A stretch of 5,513 nucleotides of DNA from JBBDWZ01 sp050732575 (GTDB lineage: Bacteria; Gemmatimonadota; Gemmatimonadetes; Longimicrobiales; RSA9): assembly GCA_050732575.1 (NCBI GenBank), contig JBOHRF010000358.1, positions 1-5,513 of the forward strand, read 5' to 3'. Every line of letters starts with the position of its first letter. The stretch's first letter is position 1. Position numbers and translations under genes: made by a program. Positions 1 to 5,513 of the stretch are shown here, one piece after another. The notes below the pieces were generated by a model. That model saw nothing but the letters and a program-made list of their open reading frames with translations. It was not told where the DNA came from and did no database searches.

Positions 1-1
1 C

Positions 2-2173
2 AAACAGAAAAAGCCGCCGGCCAAACATCGCGCTACGAAGAAGCCAACCGCAGGCAAAAAGCAGGCGGTCATGAAGTCGGAAATGAAGAATCCATCCGCG
101 CGAACGCAGGCGCCCGGAGAACAGGCGACGGACAAGCCGGTTGCCCAACAGGTGAAGCTCGCCGCAGCAAAAGGCCGTCCGATGTTGAGCTGGGTTGGGA
201 AACGGCCGCTCACCCAACTCACCGCCTTTCCGGCCCAGCACATTGAGACGTTAACTGCGGGCAAGCCCTCGAGCGATGGAGATCTGTGGAAGGACTGGCC
301 GGCGGGATACCCACCTGGTGGACTGCTCTTTCACGGCGACAACAAGGAAGTGCTGGCCCATCTCCTGGCGCATGGATTCCGTGGCAAGGTCAAGCTGATC
401 TACATCGATCCGCCCTTCGATTCCGGCGCGGACTACGTGCGCAAGGTGTCACTGCGCAACATCAGCGGGTCGGCGAAACTGGAGGGCGAGAGCTACTCTT
501 TGGGCGAGCAGATTCAGTACACGGACATCTGGGCGAATGATAATTACCTCCAGTTCATGTACGAGCGACTCTTGCTGCTGAAGGAATTGTTGTCCGTCGA
601 TGGATCGATCCTGCTCCACTGTGACTGGCACAGGAATCATTTGTTACGCAGTCTGTTGGACGAGGTGTTCGGTGCCGACAATCTGCTGAATGAAATCATC
701 TGGCAGCGGACAGATCCACACAACGATGCTCTTACCAGGCTTGGTTGGATTCATGATACGTTGTATTGGTACCGCAAAGCAGACCGCGCCACTTACAATT
801 GGGCTGCCGTAGTTGAACCTCTTTCGGAGGCCGCTCTGAAGGAGTACAGCTTGGTCCGCCTTCCAGACGGGAGCACTGTCCCCTTTACAGGCGATGTCCC
901 CAAAGATGGCCGGCGCTTCAAACTGGATGACTGCACGTGGAAAGGAATCACCTCAGATCGCCGTTTTGAGTGGCGCGGTGCGCGGCCATCTGACAAGCGC
1001 GTATGGCCCTACGAACTCGCTGGAATGGAGGCAGCCCTCGCACGGGGAGAGTTCTACCTTCGTGATCCATCCAACGGAGCTGCTCGCTGCCGCGTCAGTT
1101 ATCTCGACGAGCGGGAAGGCCAAGTGCTTCAAACGATCTGGACGGAATGTGGCCGAATGAAGGGTGGAACCGACTTTCCAACACAGAAACCAGAGGAACT
1201 CTTGAGCCGAATCGCGACTGCATTCTCAGGACCAGGCGATCTCGTACTCGACTGTTTCATTGGCTCCGGTACCACCGCCGCAGTCGCGCAGAAGCTCGGC
1301 CGGCGCTGGATCGGCTGCGACATCAACAAGGGCGCGATTCAGCTGACCTCCAAGCGTCTCCAAAGCATCATGCTCGGGCAGGCAGCACAACAGCAGGAAG
1401 GCCAGCAGTCCGACCTGCTCGAGGGCGCCTCGCCCCAGACGCCGCCCGCGCAGCTCTCCTTCACCATGTGGCGCGTCAACGATTACGACCTGCAAATCCA
1501 GCACAACGAGGCCGTGGAGCTGGCCTGCCGGCACATCGGCGTCGAGCGCACGCGCTCGGACTCCTTCTTCGATGGTGTGCTGGGCAAGAAGCTGGTGAAG
1601 ATCGTGCCGTTCGGGCATCCATTGACCCCTTTGGACCTGGAGGACGTCAGCCGCGAGCTGGAGGCGCGGCCCGATGAAGACCGCGACATCGTGATGATCT
1701 GCCTGGGCAAGGAGCTGGCCGCGGACAGGTGGCTCGATGATTGGAATCGCTTGCGGCGCGGGCGCGGCTCGGCCAACCGCGTGGAAGCCATCGAGCTGCG
1801 CACCGATCCCAAGTACGGCAAGTTCTTCGCGCATCAGCCGGCCGAAGCACGCCTAAAGATTCAGCGGCGCGACGATCGCATCGAAGTCAAAATCACTGAC
1901 TTCATCAGTCCCACGATTCTCGAGCGGCTGGAGCTGGACCTGCCCCTGTTCCGCGCCAAGATCACGGACTGGCGGAGCCAGGTGGACTGCGTGCTGATCG
2001 ACACCGCGTACAACGGCGAGGTCTTCAACGTGGTGCTGGCCGACATTCCAGAACGAAAGGATGATCTGGTGTCGGGTCGCTACGATCTGCCCGCGCCGGC
2101 CGGCCACACCACGGTCGCGGTCAAGGTTATCGACATGCTGGGTGAGGAAGTCGTGGTGCGCGGTGAGGTTTAA
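2..2173 (+). CDS. Beta-class DNA methyltransferase, Mod/type III-like, probably N6-adenine; 5' end probably outside window
   Basis: Predicted to transfer a methyl group from AdoMet to a base in a specific DNA site, as the modification arm of a restriction or defence system. Residues are numbered from the ATG at 71. Motif IV is DPPF at 113-116 after LIYI. A probable target-recognition stretch follows at about 205-360, then TQKPE at 371-375 and the AdoMet-binding FIGSGTT at 396-402, with a nearby WIGCDIN. Motif IV before motif I is the beta-class order of Mod subunits, and DPP(Y/F) favours adenine over cytosine-N4 (family knowledge). Residues about 450-700 form an unnamed C-terminal domain after a Gln-rich linker. 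The frame has no stop back to base 2, and those 23 codons are Lys/Ala/Pro-rich and continue the basic N-terminus, so an upstream start is likely. If the ATG at 71 is the start, its only Shine-Dalgarno-like bases are a weak AGG. No nuclease or helicase gene follows. Recognition site unknown. Confidence 0.9.
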   Translation, partial: KQKKPPAKHRATKKPTAGKKQAVMKSEMKNPSARTQAPGEQATDKPVAQQVKLAAAKGRPMLSWVGKRPLTQLTAFPAQHIETLTAGKPSSDGDLWKDWPAGYPPGGLLFHGDNKEVLAHLLAHGFRGKVKLIYIDPPFDSGADYVRKVSLRNISGSAKLEGESYSLGEQIQYTDIWANDNYLQFMYERLLLLKELLSVDGSILLHCDWHRNHLLRSLLDEVFGADNLLNEIIWQRTDPHNDALTRLGWIHDTLYWYRKADRATYNWAAVVEPLSEAALKEYSLVRLPDGSTVPFTGDVPKDGRRFKLDDCTWKGITSDRRFEWRGARPSDKRVWPYELAGMEAALARGEFYLRDPSNGAARCRVSYLDEREGQVLQTIWTECGRMKGGTDFPTQKPEELLSRIATAFSGPGDLVLDCFIGSGTTAAVAQKLGRRWIGCDINKGAIQLTSKRLQSIMLGQAAQQQEGQQSDLLEGASPQTPPAQLSFTMWRVNDYDLQIQHNEAVELACRHIGVERTRSDSFFDGVLGKKLVKIVPFGHPLTPLDLEDVSRELEARPDEDRDIVMICLGKELAADRWLDDWNRLRRGRGSANRVEAIELRTDPKYGKFFAHQPAEARLKIQRRDDRIEVKITDFISPTILERLELDLPLFRAKITDWRSQVDCVLIDTAYNGEVFNVVLADIPERKDDLVSGRYDLPAPAGHTTVAVKVIDMLGEEVVVRGEV

Positions 2174-2221
2174 GAGCTTGGCCAGACAGCATTTCGGCAA
2201 CCGTAGTCATGAGACACCTAT

Positions 2222-2251
2222 CGCGCGCTGCACGTCCATGCTGTGCGCGCG
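2222..2251. other. GC-rich hairpin between the methyltransferase and the RES relic
   Basis: CGCGCGC at 2222-2228 pairs with GCGCGCG at 2245-2251. GCA at 2230-2232 can pair with TGC at 2239-2241, closing a six-base loop. It lies about 50 bases past the methyltransferase stop and directly beyond the stop of the - strand RES relic at 2252-2254. Neither strand has a T-run after the stem, so it is not a canonical intrinsic terminator. It could still slow transcription or block exonucleases. A chance GC palindrome is also possible. Confidence 0.3.
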
Positions 2252-2540
2252 TCATTCGGAATGCAGCACGTCCATGATGTCCTCGGCGCCCAGCTCATTG
2301 TCGTACACGATGAGGTTGGTAGCTGGCGATCTGAAGCTTGGAGCAAGTACACCGGCGCAGCCGAGAAAAACAGCGGCCGCTGCGACATGTTGGGCGGGCA
2401 CGTGGTCGGGTCCCTGGAGATCGGAGTTTCCTTCGGCGAACGTGTGCAGGGAAATCCGGACCCGACAAATCGATGAACCGACCGCGCTGCACGGATAGTC
2501 GATATTCCTCACGGCCCCTGGCGATTGCGCGCCACGCCAA
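2252..2540 (-). pseudogene. Frameshifted, N-truncated RES-domain toxin relic
   Basis: RES proteins are NAD+-degrading toxins, usually encoded beside an Xre/MbcA-type antitoxin. Two - strand frames give adjoining pieces of such a protein. The first, about 2465-2540, reads EEYRLSVQRGRFIDLSGPDF, like the RES 'V.L.RVLDLTDP' strand. The second, about 2252-2445, reads SDLQGPDHVPAQHVAAAAVF, then LGCAGVLAPSFRSPATNLIV, which matches the family's C-terminal pattern 'aaa.flG.dGll.PSaRs..tNLv.f'. It ends at the TGA at 2252-2254. Going from the first frame to the second needs a one-base skip, near 2440. The N-terminal RES half, with its GGRWN-type motif, is not seen upstream, and neither is an antitoxin. 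A 133-codon frame covers 2252-2653, but its N-terminal half does not look like RES. The family call rests on remembered motifs, not a search. The frameshift could also be a sequencing error, but the missing N-terminus argues for real decay. Confidence 0.55.
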
Positions 2541-2813
2541 CGGCGCTCATTGGGTTCACGCTTCCCGTTAATCTTCGTCGATAGGGATTCTTCAATACAA
2601 CCGCTGTAGTGAGAAGTGACCGCTGAAGAGACGCCTGATGAGCATAGGATCATTGCCCACGCTGTATGTTTGTCGGGCCATCAGGACACAAATGAAAACG
2701 CAAGGGGAACGTGGCCAGACTTCACGCACTGTCGTCGCCGCAAATCGTGAGGCGCGTCTGACAATCTGAGGAATTTGCGCGATCTGCGAACCTGAGCGCG
2801 CGTTTGCGCGCGG
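2541..2813. other. Non-coding stretch with nothing recognisable
   Basis: I read the three - strand frames across most of this segment (about 2541-2700) and found no convincing protein. The longest open frame there, upstream of the RES relic, is the N-terminal part of the 2252-2653 frame, which resembles no family I know. No tRNA, terminator with a T-run, repeat array or insertion-sequence end was seen. It may hold further decayed remains of a toxin-antitoxin pair, since an antitoxin gene would be expected here, but the sequence does not show one. Confidence 0.5.
2796..2812. other. Short GC hairpin just past the peptidase stop
   Basis: GCGCGC at 2796-2801 and GCGCGC at 2806-2811 form a six-base stem around GTTT; a one-base slip gives an equivalent stem to 2812. 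It starts two bases beyond the TAA of the - strand peptidase gene (2814-2816), where the operon transcript should end. No T-run follows on the - strand, so it is a weak terminator candidate at best. Confidence 0.3.
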
Positions 2814-3953
2814 TTACTCCCGCCCAACACCGGTCACACCGTACTTCCGTAGAATCTCCAGTGTCTGGTCGATGGGCAGCGCCTGCACAGTGGTTCTGCG
2901 ACTGCTCACGCTTACGGCTTTGAACAACGAGTTGTAGACCGCTTCCTCGGTGGCATCGGCCACCGCCACGAACAGACCACTCACGGCATCATTGGGCAAT
3001 TCCTGAACGGTACGTGGTGCATTGCCATCGCGCCGGCGCACGGATTCGGCGGTCGAAAAGGCAATCACGTAATCGCCCGAGCCGTTGCTCATCGATGAGC
3101 CCGTGCGGGCCAGCCCGGTCAATGCGCGATTGGCCAGCCGGCGCAGATTACGCGGATCGAGCGGCGCATCGGTTGCCACTACCATCATGATGCTGCCGTC
3201 GCCGTCGTCATTGCCCGCACGCTGCGCGCGCAGCTCGCGGCCGACGGGTGCACCGTTGATGGTCAGGCTGCCGCCGAAATTACTCTGCACCAGTACGCCT
3301 ACCGTGTAGCCTCCGTTGTTGGCAGCGAGCACTCGTGATGATGTGCCGATTCCGCCCTTCCAACTGAAGGCGACCGTGCCCGTGCCCGCACCCACAGCGC
3401 CCTCCTCCACGGCTCCGGACTTCGCACTTTCCAACGCGGCCACCACGTGCTCCGAGCGGATCGGCATGGAGCGGATGTCATTGAGGCCGCCATCATTGGT
3501 CTCGCCCACCACGGGATTGATGGAGCGTACGTTCTGCATGTCCGGCAATTTGAGCAGCCAGTCCACCATGTACGTGGCGGCCTTCCAGACACACAGTGTG
3601 CAGGTCAGCAGGATGGGTGTCTCCAGCTCACCCAGCTCTTCCACCTGGGTTGTGCCTATCAGCTTGCCGAAGCCGTTGCCCACCACGATGGCGGCGGGCA
3701 CACGCGAGCGGAACACATTCTCGTTGTGCGGCATGATTGCGGTCACGCCCGTGCGCACCGAGTCACCCTCCATGACCGTCGTGTGCCCCACACGTACACC
3801 CGCAACATCCGTAATGGCGTTGTTGGCACCGGGCGGCAGGGCGCCGACGATGATGCCCGCCTGCCGGGCGCGGGGACGCGAGCTTGCATTTTGGCTCATG
3901 AGTGGCAGTGGTGTGATGGCGATGAGCAGGGTAACCACGAGCGATCGAGTCAT
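2814..3953 (-). CDS. Secreted P1 family peptidase (S58, DmpA/BapA-type aminopeptidase)
   Basis: Predicted N-terminal-nucleophile aminopeptidase. Characterised relatives release N-terminal D- or beta-amino acids from small peptides, amides or esters; the natural substrate here is unknown. At 379 residues it has the full family length. Residues 1-20 are a Sec-type signal peptide (MTRS, hydrophobic core, LMS), suggesting periplasmic or secreted activity. Family landmarks in order are TDVAGVRVGH at 48-57, ETNDGGLND at 151-159, GAGTGT at 188-193, KGGIGTSSR at 199-207, GVLVQSNFG at 219-227 and GDGSIMMVVATDAPL at 251-265. By alignment with DmpA (Gly249-Ser250), self-cleavage should fall at Gly253-Ser254, making Ser254 the nucleophile of a 126-residue beta chain. 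NGSGD at 290-294 supplies Ser292 and Asp294, which I infer match Ser288 and Glu290 of BapA. The ATG overlaps the glpC-like stop as ATGA, so it is probably translationally coupled as the last gene of the operon. No strong separate Shine-Dalgarno is visible. Confidence 0.92.
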   Translation of the reverse strand: MTRSLVVTLLIAITPLPLMSQNASSRPRARQAGIIVGALPPGANNAITDVAGVRVGHTTVMEGDSVRTGVTAIMPHNENVFRSRVPAAIVVGNGFGKLIGTTQVEELGELETPILLTCTLCVWKAATYMVDWLLKLPDMQNVRSINPVVGETNDGGLNDIRSMPIRSEHVVAALESAKSGAVEEGAVGAGTGTVAFSWKGGIGTSSRVLAANNGGYTVGVLVQSNFGGSLTINGAPVGRELRAQRAGNDDGDGSIMMVVATDAPLDPRNLRRLANRALTGLARTGSSMSNGSGDYVIAFSTAESVRRRDGNAPRTVQELPNDAVSGLFVAVADATEEAVYNSLFKAVSVSSRRTTVQALPIDQTLEILRKYGVTGVGRE

Positions 3954-4432
3954 TTGCGTACCCGAGCAGAAGTTCCTGCCACGACGTGGGGAGTATCACC
4001 TGGCCCACGAGGTTGTTCGCCCAACCGTTCGAGAACGGCCGCCATCACGGAGATGGGAACACCGGTCGGGCAGACGGCGTCACATTCACCGCATTTGGTG
4101 CAGGCATTCAGTGATGCAAGTACGAGCGTGGATCGGTCCAGCGAGCGCGCTGTACCGGCCACGAACGTCCAGGCCTCGTCCCAGGCAGCGGCCGGCGCCG
4201 CGCGCAAAGAGGGACAAGCCAGTGTGCAGAGTCCACAGTGAATGCACTGCATGAACTCGGGGAAACGAGCACGCTCGGCCATGGCCAGCGGAACGTAGCC
4301 CTCCTGGCCGACGGTTTCGACGAAGCGTTGGTAGTCCGCACTGTACCCGAGCGCACGCGCAGGCAAACGGACCAGCACGTGCGCACCGAAGCGGTACGCC
4401 AGATTGAGCCAGGCGAGGATGCGGTTCTTCAA
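3950..4432 (-). CDS. glpC: Short GlpC-like 2x[4Fe-4S] ferredoxin-domain protein
   Basis: Predicted electron-transfer subunit of anaerobic glycerol-3-phosphate dehydrogenase, passing electrons from GlpAB towards the membrane quinone pool. Numbered from the TTG at 4432 (160 residues), cysteines 63, 66, 69, 73 and 111, 114, 117, 121 form two intact CxxCxxCxxxCP motifs (CIHCGLCTLACP and CTKCGECDAVCP), each expected to help bind a [4Fe-4S] cluster. Residues about 4-25 are hydrophobic and could touch the membrane. Only about 39 residues follow the last cysteine. E. coli GlpC is near 396 residues, with two CCG domains that are absent here. There is no ATG or GTG near the expected N-terminus. TTG at 4432 overlaps the glpB stop as TTGA and has GGGAG 13 bases upstream, so I prefer it. 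The TTG at 4459 would add nine residues but has no spaced Shine-Dalgarno. An HdrC- or SdhB-like ferredoxin is the alternative name; the glpB neighbour favours GlpC. Confidence 0.8.
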   Translation of the reverse strand: MKNRILAWLNLAYRFGAHVLVRLPARALGYSADYQRFVETVGQEGYVPLAMAERARFPEFMQCIHCGLCTLACPSLRAAPAAAWDEAWTFVAGTARSLDRSTLVLASLNACTKCGECDAVCPTGVPISVMAAVLERLGEQPRGPGDTPHVVAGTSARVRK

Positions 4433-5513
4433 GCGGTTGCGCGTTCTCCCGCCGCCCAACCCTGGGCAGCAGCGTGTCCCAGTCCAAAGCCATCCGAATC
4501 ATAACCGCGCCGCACAGCACCCGCTGTGAAGACGTTGTCGTAGACCAGCTGACCGTTACGATCGAGTGGTCTTCCTTCCGCGTCCACCGCCACGCCGGCA
4601 GCCAGCAGCGGCTGCTCTTCCCGACGATCAGCATTGGTCAGTGTCAACGGCTCAGCCTGCTCGAAAACCTCGCCCGCGTGTTCGATCCAGACCGGACAAT
4701 CCAGTGCAGGTTCGCGCAGCCGACCATCGGCCCGGATACCACCACCCACATATTTGCCCGTTGCCAGAATGAACGATCCGCCGGCCAGCTCGCTGTGCGC
4801 ATTGCCGGTTCGGACCACCACACGTTCCACCTGCCGGTGATTCTTGCGCTGCAGCTCGACCATTCCGCGCAGCTGCACGATGCCAGCGCGTTGCAACATA
4901 CGCTCGAGTGCGCTATCCAATCGCCAACCCGGAATCGACGGTGCGCTGCCCAGTGCTTCACCCACCGGAACCCCGGTGATCGATTCAATGGCGCGGCGCG
5001 GACTGTCCGTGCCATCGAGGCCGAGTACCGCCGGCACGATCACACTGGTCGCTCTCATCTCATGAACCCGAGCCGCAATCTCAGGCGCCAGCTCAGAGGC
5101 GTCCCGGGCAATCTCAGCGGCCAGGCTGGGCGGCGACCAACCCGCGGCCGGCGTGCGCTTCAGCCGCACCATGCTGGCCAGAACGTCGGTGCCCGTCCAC
5201 TCGCTCCACATGCGGGCCAGCACGCGTGCCTGAAAAGCAGGCAAGCCTTCAATTCCGCACACCAGCGTGTTGTCAGTGAAATGCGCGGCGGCCTGTGCAG
5301 TGGCCGCCCGATCGAAGCGCCGCACGGAACCATCGGGTGAAGGCAACGGCCGGGAAAGCGCCAGCCACGGATGGTCCACTGCCTGGAAATGCTCCGCCAG
5401 CAGCGCTGGCAGCGGACCCTGCCAACTCCCCATGCTCAGTGCTGTGGCACCAGGCGCGCGTCGCACCAGCGTGACGCGCGCTCCGCGCCCCGCGCTGGCC
5501 CGCGCGGCGGCCA
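4429..5513 (-). CDS. glpB: Anaerobic glycerol-3-phosphate dehydrogenase subunit B (GlpB), 5' end outside window
   Basis: Predicted flavoprotein subunit of the GlpABC complex, which oxidises sn-glycerol 3-phosphate to dihydroxyacetone phosphate with quinone as electron acceptor. The frame stays open to the right edge, giving 360 residues. It begins with a Rossmann-type second strand (RGARVTLVRR), so only the short start with the FAD-binding glycine loop is missing; E. coli GlpB is 419 residues. The GTG at 5466 is internal to this fold and should not be taken as the start. Then follow ALSMGSWQG near the N-terminus, IVPAVLGLDG and SIPGWRLDSALERML in the middle, FILATGKYVGGGI (a GlpB-like flavin-domain motif) and a C-terminal NVFTAGAV...DGFGLGHAAAQGWAAG, the typical flavin-closing end. 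The stop overlaps the preferred start of the glpC-like gene. glpA is expected upstream, beyond the right edge. Other FAD-dependent dehydrogenases share the fold, but the adjoining ferredoxin gene supports GlpB. Confidence 0.85.
   Translation of the reverse strand, partial: AAARASAGRGARVTLVRRAPGATALSMGSWQGPLPALLAEHFQAVDHPWLALSRPLPSPDGSVRRFDRAATAQAAAHFTDNTLVCGIEGLPAFQARVLARMWSEWTGTDVLASMVRLKRTPAAGWSPPSLAAEIARDASELAPEIAARVHEMRATSVIVPAVLGLDGTDSPRRAIESITGVPVGEALGSAPSIPGWRLDSALERMLQRAGIVQLRGMVELQRKNHRQVERVVVRTGNAHSELAGGSFILATGKYVGGGIRADGRLREPALDCPVWIEHAGEVFEQAEPLTLTNADRREEQPLLAAGVAVDAEGRPLDRNGQLVYDNVFTAGAVRRGYDSDGFGLGHAAAQGWAAGERATA

Noticed and set aside
1226..1834. 202-codon - strand open frame inside the methyltransferase
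   Set aside because: It lies wholly antisense to conserved methyltransferase motifs and has no recognisable domain; long antisense frames are expected in GC-rich coding sequence.
2061..2498. 145-codon + strand frame running from the methyltransferase 3' end into the intergenic region
   Set aside because: It starts inside the methyltransferase in another frame, shows no motif and overlaps the RES relic antisense.
2252..2653. 133-codon - strand open frame as an intact hypothetical gene
   Set aside because: Only its C-terminal half resembles a protein family (RES). The matching upstream piece lies in another frame, and the N-terminal half looks like random translation.
2796..2812. Intrinsic terminator for the glp operon
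   Set aside because: The stem is only six bases and no T-run follows on the - strand; kept as a hairpin, not called a terminator.
3316..4254. 312-codon + strand open frame across the peptidase and glpC
   Set aside because: It is antisense to two well-supported genes and has a Ser/Thr/Pro/Arg-rich shadow composition.
4474..5340. 288-codon + strand open frame opposite glpB
   Set aside because: It is antisense to glpB, with a His/Arg/Gln-rich shadow composition and no motif.
5464..5466. GTG as the true start of glpB
   Set aside because: The frame continues upstream to the window edge with residues that form the second strand of the FAD-binding fold, so the real start lies further right.
1..5513. 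CRISPR array, tRNA, insertion sequence or phage genes
   Set aside because: No regularly spaced repeats, cloverleaf-like sequence, transposase or integrase motifs, or phage structural proteins were seen.

Overview
The window looks like a junction between an accessory (defence-type) segment on the left and a chromosomal metabolic operon on the right. It comes from a moderately high-GC bacterium. A secreted DmpA-type peptidase with a Sec-like signal peptide and a GlpB/GlpC-type respiratory dehydrogenase suggest a Gram-negative-type organism. Gemmatimonadota would fit the style of the proteins, but that is only an impression. No rRNA, tRNA or marker gene is present to settle the lineage.

Left part (1-2173, + strand): a large beta-class DNA methyltransferase of the Mod/type III-like family. 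It has a DPPF catalytic motif, a variable middle, a TQKPE and FIGSGTT AdoMet-binding block, and a C-terminal domain of about 250 residues that I cannot name. Its reading frame is open to the left window edge through a lysine-rich stretch, so the true start is probably outside the window. No restriction nuclease or helicase follows it.

Middle (2174-2813): 640 bases with no intact gene. On the - strand, about 2252-2540 reads as the C-terminal half of a RES-domain (NAD+ phosphorylase toxin) protein, but only if two reading frames are joined near 2440. I interpret it as a frameshifted, N-terminally truncated toxin relic. About 2541-2813 holds nothing recognisable. Two short GC-rich hairpins lie just past the ends of the two - strand reading frames.

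Right part (2814-5513, - strand): a tightly packed operon read right to left: glpB (5' end outside the window), a short glpC-like 2x[4Fe-4S] protein, and a secreted S58/P1-family peptidase (DmpA/BapA type). Junctions are 4-base overlaps: TTGA if the preferred glpC start is right, and a clear ATGA before the peptidase. GlpB and GlpC belong to the anaerobic glycerol-3-phosphate dehydrogenase that passes electrons to quinone; glpA is expected just beyond the right edge. The GlpC here is less than half the usual length and lacks the cysteine-rich CCG domains. The peptidase has no obvious metabolic link to glycerol phosphate.

I do not see a clearly new biological system. The most interesting points are the hidden RES relic next to an apparently partnerless methyltransferase, the composition mosaic inside that methyltransferase, and the shortened GlpC coupled to a peptidase.
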